Positions 15,921 to 24,946 of a stretch of 64,000 nucleotides of DNA are shown piece after piece; within the stretch, counting starts at the first letter, position 1, and every line of letters starts with the position of its first letter. The stretch lies in NCBI GenBank assembly GCA_900199595.1, contig FZRB01000005.1, positions 1 to 64,000 on the forward strand, in the 5' to 3' direction. Position numbers and translations under genes: made by a program. The notes under the pieces were generated by a model. That model saw nothing but the letters and a program-made list of their open reading frames with translations, searched no databases and was not told the origin of the DNA. Source of the DNA: Lachnospiraceae bacterium (GTDB lineage Bacteria; Bacillota; Clostridia; Lachnospirales; Lachnospiraceae).

Positions 15921-18404
15921 TTATATATTTATCTCTTCTATATAATACACCCTTGCGGCATAATCTGAAAACACTCTTGTTTTATCATTGAAGCCAGTTC
16001 CTGCATATGCCGGAGACAGCTTTATTCCTGCATTCATCATGGCGCTGCCGAACATCTTCAGATCTTCCTTCTCTCCGTCCAGTTTAACGAATTTGGATAC
16101 CACTCTCTGTGTTACGGAATCCGGTCTGATATGGATTGGAGAAGCTGTATTTACCAAGTCTCCAAATTCCTTTATATTTACCTTAATCTCTTTGTTATAG
16201 ATATGGTAATATTTATCCTCATCCAGTCCCACAGGTCTGAAATACTGGTAAGCCATATTCGGGATCACCATCTTCTGTGCGATCATCCCGACCGCCTTCG
16301 TTTTGTCGGGAGCTACTATCGTCCACTCTGTCACGTTATTGTCGCTCCTGGTAAGTACGCTTCCGGAAGCAGAGAAACCACCGACAGCAAGTCCATGATT
16401 TATTCCCGGCTGGCTGGTGACGCCCGTAAAGCTGCGTCCCCTGTACAGCTGACCATACTGTAATATCTTGCGGAATTTCTTATACATTTTTATCTGCTCT
16501 GCTATCAGATCAAGCTCATCCTTACTCATATCGCAGAGGTTACATTCGTATCCCAGACTTCCAAATGCGGCGACTGCGAAACGTGTTGAAAGCGGAGTCA
16601 CACGAAGTGTCTGATGATTCGGCACTCCGGAAACATGTGAGCCCCAGCAGTTCTGCGGATAGCCGTAGCTGTAGCCTGTCTGTATCTCTGCCCTTACCAT
16701 GGCATCCGTATCATCACTTCCCCATATCTGCGGAAAGTAACTGAGTATTCCCAGATCGAAACGATTACCTCCGGCTGCACAGCCTTCAAAGAGAATGTGC
16801 GGAAATGTCTCAGTAAGTATTTTCATGCACCGATAGAGTCCGAGCATATACCGATGGGTCAACTCACCCTGCCGGTTATACGTTTTAGAATCTTCGGCTA
16901 TATCGTTGCCAACCCCCGCCAGATAAGATGAATATATATCAGTCAGCGTCCTGTTCATGTCCCATTTGACATAGGAAATGTTTGCTGACCTGAAAACTTC
17001 AGACATTGAATCTATGATATAATCCTGAACCTCTGTCCTTGTAAGATCCATTATCCTCTGATTACGGCCTTCGCTATGAGGTCTGTCAGGAATCTGCAAA
17101 GCCCAGTCGGGGTGGCTTCTGTATAGGTCAGAATCCACATTTACCATCTCAGGTTCTACCCATATTCCAAAAGACATCCCCAGCTTATTAACCTTATCTG
17201 CTATGCCCTTCACGCCACCGGGAAGCTTTTCCAGGTTTGGCTTCCAGTCACCGAGGGAGCTGGTGTCATTGTCCCTTTTACCAAACCAGCCATCATCCAT
17301 AACAAAGAGTTCAATTCCAACATCCTTGCCGGCTTTTGCAAGTCTTAGAAGTTTAGACTCATTTATATCAAAATATGAAGCCTCCCAGCTGTTCAAAAGA
17401 ACAGGTCTTACCTTTCTGGCCCATTCACCTCTGATAACATGTCTGCGGACAAAATTATGTAAACCAACCGACATTCCATTGAAGCCTTTGTCAGAAAATG
17501 TCATAACGGCTTCAGGGGATTCAAACACCTCACCGGCCCCCAGCCTCCAGCTGAAATTCCTGGGATTTATTCCCCAGAGAAGCCTGGTTTTTCCAAATTC
17601 ATTTACCTCTGCTATCTCTGCATGATTTCCACTGTAGAAAAGATTAAATCCATAGGCTATTCCCGTATCTTCAGTGGTTGTAGGGGTTGAAAGCATAAAA
17701 AACGGATTTGCACTGTTTGACGAAGTACCTGTATAACTTGAATTTATATGTTTTCCGGAAATAAGCGGTATATCCTTTCTGCTCATCTCCCTTGCCCATG
17801 CACCATTAAAGGTTGACATAATATATCCAGATTCATGCATGTCCAGCTGGGCCGACATAAGCTGCTTAATTGTTACAGCCGTTTTCCCATCATTGATAAG
17901 CGTTGAAGTCCTGGTTATTACATTTTCCCTGTCAAAAACATAATAATCAAGCAGGAGTCTGAGCTTATTATTCTTATCTTCCAGTTCGATCTGGAGATGA
18001 TTTCCGGAAGTTTTTCTGGCTTCGGCTCTTAAGCTGTGGGCTGATGGAAGTGACCTTAGTTCCTTTTTTTCATTATCTATTATAGCCGACTTAAATAAAA
18101 AGTCCGAGGTTCTGCTTCCATCGGGATTCTCAATAACAGCAAAAGCTTCACGGTTATCACCCTTTCCCTCAAAGGAAGCTTCGAGGCAGAGATTATTCAG
18201 TGTAAAATACGGGTATTCATGATTGTAAGAATTGTTATTTCCCGGAATAAACTCCTGTCTCTCCATCAGACCATCCAGAGAGTCCGATACACGAATCTTT
18301 TTTCCGTAATACAGATGCTCCAGATGTTCGGTATCTGTGATACGGAAAATGTATGATGTTTCGTCTGTATTTAAAATGTAATATTTTTTTCCATCTATTA
18401 TCAT
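15921..18404 (-). CDS. Alpha-galactosidase, GH36
   Basis: The 827-residue retaining glycosidase is expected to release alpha-1,6-galactose from melibiose, raffinose-type sugars or galactomannan fragments. The N-terminal beta-sandwich (to about 330) precedes the barrel with Met-Asp-Asp-Gly-Trp-Phe at 369-374. The nucleophile Asp482 lies in Tyr-Val-Lys-Trp-Asp-Met-Asn-Arg. The acid/base is Asp564 in Trp-Gly-Ser-Asp-Asp-Thr-Asp-Ala. The length is slightly above that of well-known AgaA enzymes. There is no signal peptide, so it works in the cytoplasm on imported sugar. Its ATG directly follows the transporter's TAA, so translation is likely coupled. Confidence 0.93.
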   Translation of the reverse strand: MIIDGKKYYILNTDETSYIFRITDTEHLEHLYYGKKIRVSDSLDGLMERQEFIPGNNNSYNHEYPYFTLNNLCLEASFEGKGDNREAFAVIENPDGSRTSDFLFKSAIIDNEKKELRSLPSAHSLRAEARKTSGNHLQIELEDKNNKLRLLLDYYVFDRENVITRTSTLINDGKTAVTIKQLMSAQLDMHESGYIMSTFNGAWAREMSRKDIPLISGKHINSSYTGTSSNSANPFFMLSTPTTTEDTGIAYGFNLFYSGNHAEIAEVNEFGKTRLLWGINPRNFSWRLGAGEVFESPEAVMTFSDKGFNGMSVGLHNFVRRHVIRGEWARKVRPVLLNSWEASYFDINESKLLRLAKAGKDVGIELFVMDDGWFGKRDNDTSSLGDWKPNLEKLPGGVKGIADKVNKLGMSFGIWVEPEMVNVDSDLYRSHPDWALQIPDRPHSEGRNQRIMDLTRTEVQDYIIDSMSEVFRSANISYVKWDMNRTLTDIYSSYLAGVGNDIAEDSKTYNRQGELTHRYMLGLYRCMKILTETFPHILFEGCAAGGNRFDLGILSYFPQIWGSDDTDAMVRAEIQTGYSYGYPQNCWGSHVSGVPNHQTLRVTPLSTRFAVAAFGSLGYECNLCDMSKDELDLIAEQIKMYKKFRKILQYGQLYRGRSFTGVTSQPGINHGLAVGGFSASGSVLTRSDNNVTEWTIVAPDKTKAVGMIAQKMVIPNMAYQYFRPVGLDEDKYYHIYNKEIKVNIKEFGDLVNTASPIHIRPDSVTQRVVSKFVKLDGEKEDLKMFGSAMMNAGIKLSPAYAGTGFNDKTRVFSDYAARVYYIEEINI

Positions 18405-19820
18405 TTATCTTGCTGCTATCTCCTTAGTGATTTCTTCCATCTTCTTATCTGTCAGAATAAACTTCTTTCTGAATACGATAATAGCAACTATAAGTCCTAC
18501 AACAGGAATGATAGTCATGGTCATCCTGAGTCCCAGCTTTGAAGATGCAGCTACATCCTTTGAGAAATCATACAGCTGTTCAGCCTCATCTCCTGCTGAA
18601 TCATTAAGGTTATTCAGTGACAAACAAATAGAAGCTATAAGCGCAGCAACACCTGAAGCCAGCTTAACCACAAAGGTCTGCATAGAGAAAATAACCGACT
18701 CATCTCTTCGGTTGTTCTTCAGATCACCATAATCAACGGTATTTGCAAGAAAGACAGTTGTGAGCACCTGTAGAACTCCGTTTGCCGCGAAGATAAAGAA
18801 TGCAGGAATAAAAAGTATGAATACATTTGACATATTTGTAAATGTAATGGCAAAAAGAACTGTATATCCTATTATTGCACTGGCCAGGCATATATAGAAT
18901 ACCTTTATATTGCTGGCAAATTTTCTCAGCAAAGGATAAAAGAGCATCATGGAAAGAATCTGAATAGCCCCGCCGAACATATTAAACAGGGTGTAGCTTC
19001 CCTTCCAGCCTTCTCCGCCAAAATCATATTTGAAGAAATAAATGACAAGATTTGATGTTATGTAAACTGAACTGTTTATAAGAACAATAGCTATAACTAT
19101 AGTCATAGCCTGATCATTCGATATAAGAGCCTTAAACATCTGAGCTACAGATGGCGACTCCATATCTACAGTTGCTTTTTCTTTAATATTGATACAAGTG
19201 ATAGTTATAAAAACTATGAATAAAACTGCAACCAGAAGAGCAAACCATTTGAAACCGGCTATCTCAACCTGTTTTGCTGTTGCATCAGCACCTGCGATGC
19301 CTTTTCCTATTGCATTTACGATCATAACCGTAAAAATAGTTACGAGAGCTGAACCCACACCTGCACAGGAACGGGCAAGAGTTGTAAGTCCTTCTCTCTC
19401 CTTACCTGTTTTTGTAAACGCAGGAATCATTGACCAGTAAGGAATATCCATCATAGTATAGGTTACTCCCCAAAGTATGTAAGTAACTGCAGCATAAGCA
19501 ACCAGCCCTTTTGCATCCAAAGAAGGTGGGCAGGCAAACATCAGAAAGAGAATAACAGCATTTGTAAGTGTTCCGATCATAAGCCATGGTCTGAACTTTC
19601 CCCACTTCGTCTTGGTTTTTGCAACTATGATACCCATTATCGGATCATTAAATGCATCAAATATTCTCGCAACCATCAGGATGATACCCATAGCTATAGC
19701 ATTTACCCCAAGTACATCCTGGAAATAATAAAGAACATAACTGGCACTAAGCATATAGACCATGTCTTTACCTATAGCGCCAAGTCCATAAGAAAGCTTT
19801 TCTTTAAATCCCAGCTCCAT
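18405..19820 (-). CDS. GPH-family sugar:cation symporter (MelB-like)
   Basis: The 471-residue protein has twelve predicted membrane helices and the glycoside-pentoside-hexuronide (MelB-type) features. These include Tyr-Gly-Leu-Gly-Ala-Ile-Gly-Lys-Asp near the N-terminus and Arg-Ile-Phe-Asp-Ala-Phe-Asn-Asp-Pro-Ile-Met-Gly in helix 2, which carries the cation-site aspartates. Lys-Trp-Gly-Lys-Phe-Arg-Pro-Trp follows. It lies between a GH2 and a GH36 gene, so it probably imports alpha- or beta-galactosides. Family members use sodium, protons or lithium; the coupling ion is not settled by sequence. The ribosome site AGGAGA precedes the ATG. Confidence 0.88.
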   Translation of the reverse strand: MELGFKEKLSYGLGAIGKDMVYMLSASYVLYYFQDVLGVNAIAMGIILMVARIFDAFNDPIMGIIVAKTKTKWGKFRPWLMIGTLTNAVILFLMFACPPSLDAKGLVAYAAVTYILWGVTYTMMDIPYWSMIPAFTKTGKEREGLTTLARSCAGVGSALVTIFTVMIVNAIGKGIAGADATAKQVEIAGFKWFALLVAVLFIVFITITCINIKEKATVDMESPSVAQMFKALISNDQAMTIVIAIVLINSSVYITSNLVIYFFKYDFGGEGWKGSYTLFNMFGGAIQILSMMLFYPLLRKFASNIKVFYICLASAIIGYTVLFAITFTNMSNVFILFIPAFFIFAANGVLQVLTTVFLANTVDYGDLKNNRRDESVIFSMQTFVVKLASGVAALIASICLSLNNLNDSAGDEAEQLYDFSKDVAASSKLGLRMTMTIIPVVGLIVAIIVFRKKFILTDKKMEEITKEIAAR

Positions 19821-19847
19821 ATATCTTCTCCTTTCTATGAACCCCTC

Positions 19848-22313
19848 TTATACAGTCACAGTGAATTTCACTTCTTTTGAATCTCCAAACTGAGGTGTAA
19901 TGATCAGCTTCGCATCGCCGGCCTTTCCTGTAGTTCTGACATAAGTACCACCCATGCCGCCCTGAAGGCTTATGATGCTTGGTCCTATTACTTCGATAGG
20001 GCCAACTGTGCTGAGCATCATCGGATCATTTGCATAAGGAAGTATATTTCCGTTATCATCAACCATTCTGATCCTTACTGCAGCAACATCATAGCTGTCA
20101 GAATCCACAAGATCTGTATGACTTGCCCTGATGTCATATCTAATCTTTTTCATCGGTGAAATATTAAGAGTTTTAACCAGATTTCCGTCCTTATAAGCCT
20201 CAAATCTGAACTGCGTAGATTCACCGCCCCAGTCGCCTATATACTTGTTAAACAGTGAAACAGCTTCGGTCAGGCTCATCTTATATTTGACACTGACATA
20301 ACCGGCCTTTGCCATCATTCTTTTTGACATGCCATACAGACCGACCTTTGAAACCTCATTCAGAAGCTCCTTCACATCCTCAGCCTGCTTTCTTCCCATA
20401 TCAGGCTCGCCCTCGGCCAGGGCATCTCCTATATAATCATCAATCAGAACAGGACCATGATTAAGATATTCATACTCGGAATCCTTCATGAAATATTCCT
20501 TAATGAAACGGTCGTTCTTATACATCTTTACACTGTCCGCATTAGATAAAATGTATACGTCCCCTCTGTTTCCTCCCGGATGCTCTCCTATATCCATCGA
20601 AGAACTGACAACCAGTACATCCTTCTTGTCCTGCTGCATGGTATAAATATATGATGCCAGCTTAGGATTGCGGAACATATCAAGAACACCGTGATAGCAT
20701 ATACGGTCTCCACTTCCAAAATCTTTATGGGTATTATAATCAAACATGCACCATCCAAAGGTACCTGTTATCTCACTGTATTTTGAAGCTTCATTCAGTA
20801 CATTTGCGTGACGTTTCATATGCTCCATTCTATGCTCTTCCCAGTCAAATGGCTTGGTAGGATACATATGACCATTGTACTCACTGATAAGATACGGCTT
20901 ATCCATATCCGATGTAATATCCTGTTTTCTTTCACACCCCTTGTTCTTTCCCGAATGTGAAAAATCATTATAGGTAAATACATCCTCCAGCAGACTGCCC
21001 TTCTTATAGCATCTGACACCGCCGGTCTGACGGGTCGGATCAAGTCTTCTGCACAGCTCATTGGTTCTTGTGTAGAATTCATCATCGTCAACCGACTCGT
21101 TGATACGAACGCCCCAGAGAACAATGGATGGATGATTTCTGTACTGAGTTACCATTTCCCGTACATTTTCCACTGCCTGATTCTTCCATTCAGCATCGCC
21201 TATGTGCTGCCATCCCGGAAATTCAGTAAATACAAGCAGTCCTATCTCGTCACATCTGTCTATGAAATAATGTGACTGAGGATAATGTGATGTACGTACG
21301 GCATTGAGGCCTAGCTCATTTTTCAGAATATCTGCATCAAATTCCTGCATAGACTTAGGCATGGCATATCCTACATAAGGATAGCTCTGGTGCCTGTTTA
21401 ATCCACGTATCTTGATCTTCTTTCCATTTAAGAAGAATCCACCAGTCTTAAAGACAGCTCGTCTGAAGCCTATAATTGTTTCATTTGTATCAAGTACTGT
21501 TTCAGTATTATTTTCATTTCTGACAAGCTCAGTTTTAATATTATATCTTACAGGATTATCTATATCCCAAAGCTCCACATCACCGGAAAGACCGCTTAAC
21601 TCAAATGCATTATTGTCTTCTCTGCCAATGATTTCGAGACTATCAAGAGAGGACTCAGACAGCTTTCTGTATTCAGCTTCGTCTGTTCTCTTAATAAACT
21701 GCTTCAGAGCGAGACCGCTCTTATCCTTCACAAAATCAGATAAAGCAATTTCAGAGATAGTCTGAGAAGTTTTGACCTTCTGAATACCATCTTCTTCATA
21801 CTTATCCGCAAGCTTTGTCTTAATAAATATATCCTTTATATATTCTTTTTCCTTTACATCCAGATAAACATCTCTATATATTCCACCATAGGTCATATAG
21901 TCAATCACAAAACCAAAAGGTGGTGTATTAAGAGTCTCTCTGCTGTCACACCTTACTGTAATAACATTCTTTTCTCCAAAACGGATATGCTCAGTTATAT
22001 CAGTAGTAAATGCGGTATAACCTGTATGATGTTCTGCAGCCTTGATACCATTTACAAAAAGAACTGCGTCATGTCCAACTGCATCAAATGTAATAAGAAT
22101 TCTTTTTCCTTCCCAATCCTTCTGAACCCCAAATGTCTTTCTATAACCACTTACCATCTGATAAAGACTCTCATCAAAGTAGTGAAAAGGAAGCTCTTTA
22201 ACAGTATGAGGAACTCTGACATCAGTCATCATGCTTTCGTTATAATCAGCCTTGATCATCTCATCAGTAAAGCTCTCAGAAAACTTCCAACCATTATTTA
22301 AATAAACCCTCAT
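19848..22313 (-). CDS. GH2 glycoside hydrolase, probable beta-galactosidase
   Basis: The 821-residue cytoplasmic enzyme has a jelly-roll sugar-binding domain (to about 155), an immunoglobulin-like domain and the TIM barrel (from about 300). The barrel contains Gly-Leu-Asn-Arg-His-Gln and Arg-Thr-Ser-His-Tyr-Pro. The acid/base is Glu406 (Arg-Ile-Asn-Glu-Ser) and the nucleophile Glu478 (Ile-Ser-Glu-Tyr-Asn-Gly-His). A bacterial Ig-like C-terminal segment follows. Beta-glucuronidase or mannosidase activity cannot be ruled out, but the GPH transporter and GH36 behind it favour galactosides. Start 22313 is chosen for GGAGG 8 bases upstream; the frame from 22343 adds ten residues that read through this site. 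First gene of the operon. Confidence 0.85.
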   Translation of the reverse strand: MRVYLNNGWKFSESFTDEMIKADYNESMMTDVRVPHTVKELPFHYFDESLYQMVSGYRKTFGVQKDWEGKRILITFDAVGHDAVLFVNGIKAAEHHTGYTAFTTDITEHIRFGEKNVITVRCDSRETLNTPPFGFVIDYMTYGGIYRDVYLDVKEKEYIKDIFIKTKLADKYEEDGIQKVKTSQTISEIALSDFVKDKSGLALKQFIKRTDEAEYRKLSESSLDSLEIIGREDNNAFELSGLSGDVELWDIDNPVRYNIKTELVRNENNTETVLDTNETIIGFRRAVFKTGGFFLNGKKIKIRGLNRHQSYPYVGYAMPKSMQEFDADILKNELGLNAVRTSHYPQSHYFIDRCDEIGLLVFTEFPGWQHIGDAEWKNQAVENVREMVTQYRNHPSIVLWGVRINESVDDDEFYTRTNELCRRLDPTRQTGGVRCYKKGSLLEDVFTYNDFSHSGKNKGCERKQDITSDMDKPYLISEYNGHMYPTKPFDWEEHRMEHMKRHANVLNEASKYSEITGTFGWCMFDYNTHKDFGSGDRICYHGVLDMFRNPKLASYIYTMQQDKKDVLVVSSSMDIGEHPGGNRGDVYILSNADSVKMYKNDRFIKEYFMKDSEYEYLNHGPVLIDDYIGDALAEGEPDMGRKQAEDVKELLNEVSKVGLYGMSKRMMAKAGYVSVKYKMSLTEAVSLFNKYIGDWGGESTQFRFEAYKDGNLVKTLNISPMKKIRYDIRASHTDLVDSDSYDVAAVRIRMVDDNGNILPYANDPMMLSTVGPIEVIGPSIISLQGGMGGTYVRTTGKAGDAKLIITPQFGDSKEVKFTVTV

Positions 22314-22353
22314 TTGCCACCTCCAAAAAATAATACCACCCATTAATATCTAC

Positions 22354-22382
22354 ATTATACACTTTTAAAAAAGTCCGAACAA
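22354..22382 (-). promoter_or_regulatory. Promoter of the galactoside operon, overlapping a terminator stem
   Basis: On the minus strand TTGTTC (22377-22382), 17 bases and TATAAT (22354-22359) lie 41 bases before the GH2 ATG. The -35 box and spacer lie within the stem and loop of the ATPase operon terminator (22370-22396), so the two signals share bases. Confidence 0.55.
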
Positions 22383-22396
22383 TAGGTTCGGACTTT
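22370..22396 (-). terminator. Terminator of the V-type ATPase operon
   Basis: AAAGTCCGAAC (22370-22380) pairs perfectly with GTTCGGACTTT (22386-22396). On the minus strand it is followed by a T-run. It begins 14 bases after the atpD stop. Confidence 0.88.
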
Positions 22397-22409
22397 AATT
22401 TCAAAAGTA

Positions 22410-23069
22410 TTATCCTTTTTCTTTATAATGATGTGCTTCTTCAAGCATCATTGACTTAACCTTCATAAGTCGCACCTGTGTGGAACGCTCATTCTCGTCA
22501 AGTTTCATGGTTATATACTTAATACTTTCCTGCGTTTCGGGAATAATAACGTGCTCAAGAGCATTAACACGACGTCTGGTTTTTTCTATCTCAGCAGCCA
22601 TAAGCTGACAGGATTTCTCTACTTCAGCCAGCTTCAGCATGTCAGGAAACACATCAGAAAGAGATGTAACCGCCATATCCAGATCACCAGAGGTAAATGC
22701 AAATCCGTATGAGTATATATCATTCTTATCAGGAGTACGTGTCTTGAAATCGAATACAGGAATATCAACACTCATGACATTCTTCTTATCCTGAACAAGA
22801 CTTACCTCCTGCTTAGGAGCCATAAGAGCCGTACGAAGAGTCTGCTCAGACATACCGGCCTTAGCAAGCACGAAGTTCTTATTGGCAGCATCTATGCCCT
22901 TCTCAACCTTCTCACGAAGCTCCATATTAACCTTTACAAGCTCAAGGAATTCGCGCATCAGTTCATCTCGCTTATCCTTCAGGAGACGATGTCCTTTTAC
23001 GGCAGTATTAAGTTTTTTCTTTAAACGGGTTAATTCCATTCGAGTTGGAATTATGTTCTGTGTTGCCAT
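22410..23069 (-). CDS. atpD: V-type ATP synthase subunit D
   Basis: This 219-residue central-stalk subunit transmits rotation between the A3B3 head and the membrane rotor. The N-terminal helix carries the family pattern Pro-Thr-Arg-Met-Glu-Leu-Thr-Arg-Leu-Lys-Lys-Lys-Leu with Gly-His-Arg-Leu-Leu-Lys-Asp-Lys-Arg-Asp-Glu-Leu. A C-terminal coiled coil contains Thr-Arg-Arg-Arg-Val-Asn-Ala-Leu-Glu. GGAG lies before the ATG. It is the last gene of the operon but is separated from atpB by 512 bases of structured non-coding DNA, which may reduce or separately control its expression. Confidence 0.94.
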   Translation of the reverse strand: MATQNIIPTRMELTRLKKKLNTAVKGHRLLKDKRDELMREFLELVKVNMELREKVEKGIDAANKNFVLAKAGMSEQTLRTALMAPKQEVSLVQDKKNVMSVDIPVFDFKTRTPDKNDIYSYGFAFTSGDLDMAVTSLSDVFPDMLKLAEVEKSCQLMAAEIEKTRRRVNALEHVIIPETQESIKYITMKLDENERSTQVRLMKVKSMMLEEAHHYKEKG

Positions 23070-23106
23070 CGCAAATCTCCATATCTAGCATAGTATACTA
23101 TATTTT

Positions 23107-23342
23107 ACATAATTTGTAATTAGTATACTCATGAATCACGCTAGTGATTTTCTAAATTCTTTGAGACACCTTCTGCGAGTTAAAAACCGCTCGGCTTTAA
23201 CTCGTCCAAATGCCCTTTATCATATAAGGAAGGCATTTGGACTTCAAACAATATCGCTCGCGGTATAACTCGCGAAGCTATCTCTTCGAATTTGACGAAA
23301 ATCAAGCTATCGATTCATTGAGTATATAATCACAAATTATGT
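23107..23342. repeat. 236-bp inverted-repeat-bounded element between atpB and atpD (part 1)
   Basis: A left arm of about 31 bases (23107-23137, starting ACATAATTTGT) is mirrored with few mismatches at 23312-23342 (ending ACAAATTATGT). Between them lie a stem CGAGTTAAA/TTTAACTCG (23176-23184, 23196-23204) and an 11-bp perfect stem GTCCAAATGCC/GGCATTTGGAC (23204-23214, 23232-23242). Related CGCGAG-rich motifs lie at 23253-23275. There is no credible open frame. The layout suggests a small non-autonomous mobile element or a folded RNA. Confidence 0.75.
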
Positions 23343-23350
23343 AGCTACGT

Positions 23351-23549
23351 ATCATCGCGAGCAAGCTGACATAGCAAGGCACGAGTGTATGCCTGAGGGA
23401 CCATAAGCGGTCTGTTCACTTAGCGATTCAGACATCTGCTTTTTAGATGGCTGAGAGCTTAGTGAGCCTAGGGCACCGCGCCTGTGCGCAAGCAGTGTCC
23501 TCTCAGGCATATCATCTCGTGACTGCGAGTCACAGCTTGCCGCGGATAT
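23351..23549. ncRNA. Rod-like structured region between atpB and atpD (part 2)
   Basis: Nested stems run GCAAGCTG/CAGCTTGC (23361-23368, 23533-23540), CACGAG/CTCGTG (23380-23385, 23516-23521) and TATGCCTGAG/CTCAGGCATA (23388-23397, 23502-23511). The tip carries small hairpins at 23399-23412, 23417-23464 and about 23471-23500. A roughly 190-nt branched rod results, in either strand. I compared it mentally with tmRNA, RNase P RNA, 6S RNA and common riboswitches and found no match to their conserved sequence. Whether it is a separate RNA, an intra-operon regulator or part of a mobile element is open. Confidence 0.5.
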
Positions 23550-23581
23550 AGTCTAAATAAGTATACATTAATAGATTTTCT

Positions 23582-24946
23582 TTAATAGTATTGATCTAAG
23601 AACTTATCGTTAATTCTCTTTAATTCGGAACGAGGAAGTATCCTGAGCAGCTCCCATCCGATATCAAGTGTTTCCTCAATATCACGGTCAGCCTGATAAC
23701 CCTGTGATACATACTTCTTCTCAAACTCTTCTGCAAACTTAGCATAAAGAAGATCGATATCTGTAAGGGCAGCCTCACCGAGGATAACCATCAGTTCCTT
23801 AGCTTCCTTACCACGGGCATATGCAGAGAACAGCTGGTTCATTGTTGCAGCATGGTCTGCTCTTGTCTTTCCGTCACCGATACCCTTATCTTTAAGACGT
23901 GAAAGTGAAGGAAGAACATCGATAGGTGGTGTGATACCCTTTCTGTAAAGCTCACGGGAAAGGATAATCTGTCCCTCTGTGATGTATCCTGTAAGGTCAG
24001 GGATAGGATGTGTCTTATCATCTTCAGGCATAGTAAGGATAGGAATCATAGTGATGGATCCGCTCTTACCACGCTGACGTCCTGCTCTTTCATACATTGT
24101 AGCAAGGTCAGTGTACATGTATCCCGGATAACCACGACGTCCAGGAACCTCTTTACGTGCAGCACTTATCTCACGAAGTGCATCTGCGTAGTTAGTAATA
24201 TCTGTCATTATTACAAGGACATGCATGCCCTTTTCAAATGCAAGGAACTCTGCAGCTGTCAGTGCCATACGAGGTGTAGATATACGCTCTACGGCAGGGT
24301 CATTTGCAAGGTTAATGAAAAGAACTGTTCTGTCGATAGCTCCACTCTCACGGAATGACTCTTCGAAGAAGTTAGCTTCCTCAAATGTGATACCCATGGC
24401 AGCGAATACAACGGCGAAATCCTCGTCCTTACCCTTAACCTTAGCCTGACGTGCTATCTGAGCAGCAAGCTGAGCATGTGGAAGACCTGAAGCTGAGAAA
24501 ATAGGCAGCTTCTGTCCACGAACAAGTGTATTAAGTCCATCGATGGCAGAAACACCTGTCTCGATAAACTCTGAAGGATATGCTCTTGCAGCAGGATTCA
24601 TAGGAAGACCATTGATATCCATACGTGCATCCGGAAGGATTTCCGGACCGCCATCTATAGTACGGCCAAGTCCGTCAAAGACACGACCGAGCATATCTCC
24701 TGAAACTCCAAGCTCCAGTGAACGTCCAAGAAACTTAACCTTACTGCTTTCCAGGTTGATACCTGTAGCAGCATCAAAGAGCTGGACCAATGCATTTGAG
24801 CCGTCTATCTCAAGAACCTTACAACGACGCTTCTCGCCATTTGCAAGCTCTATCTCACCAAGCTCATCATACTTTACATTTTCAACATCCTTTACAAGCA
24901 TAAGTGGGCCGGCCACTTCCTGTATAGTACGATATTCCTTCGGCAT
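23582..24946 (-). CDS. atpB: V-type ATP synthase subunit B
   Basis: The 454-residue non-catalytic nucleotide-binding subunit alternates with subunit A in the hexameric head. Length and motifs are standard: [11 protein letters not shown], [15 protein letters not shown] and Glu-Arg-Ala-Gly-Arg. A canonical Walker A loop is absent, as expected (Ser-Ala-Ser-Gly-Leu-Pro-His instead). Its ATG overlaps the atpA stop by one base (TAATG), giving tight coupling. Downstream lies the structured insertion before atpD. Confidence 0.97.
   Translation of the reverse strand: MPKEYRTIQEVAGPLMLVKDVENVKYDELGEIELANGEKRRCKVLEIDGSNALVQLFDAATGINLESSKVKFLGRSLELGVSGDMLGRVFDGLGRTIDGGPEILPDARMDINGLPMNPAARAYPSEFIETGVSAIDGLNTLVRGQKLPIFSASGLPHAQLAAQIARQAKVKGKDEDFAVVFAAMGITFEEANFFEESFRESGAIDRTVLFINLANDPAVERISTPRMALTAAEFLAFEKGMHVLVIMTDITNYADALREISAARKEVPGRRGYPGYMYTDLATMYERAGRQRGKSGSITMIPILTMPEDDKTHPIPDLTGYITEGQIILSRELYRKGITPPIDVLPSLSRLKDKGIGDGKTRADHAATMNQLFSAYARGKEAKELMVILGEAALTDIDLLYAKFAEEFEKKYVSQGYQADRDIEETLDIGWELLRILPRSELKRINDKFLDQYY

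Noticed and set aside
23351-23549. tmRNA, RNase P RNA, 6S RNA or a known riboswitch
   Set aside because: The conserved sequences of those RNAs are not visible, the shape differs, and the place inside an operon is unusual for them.
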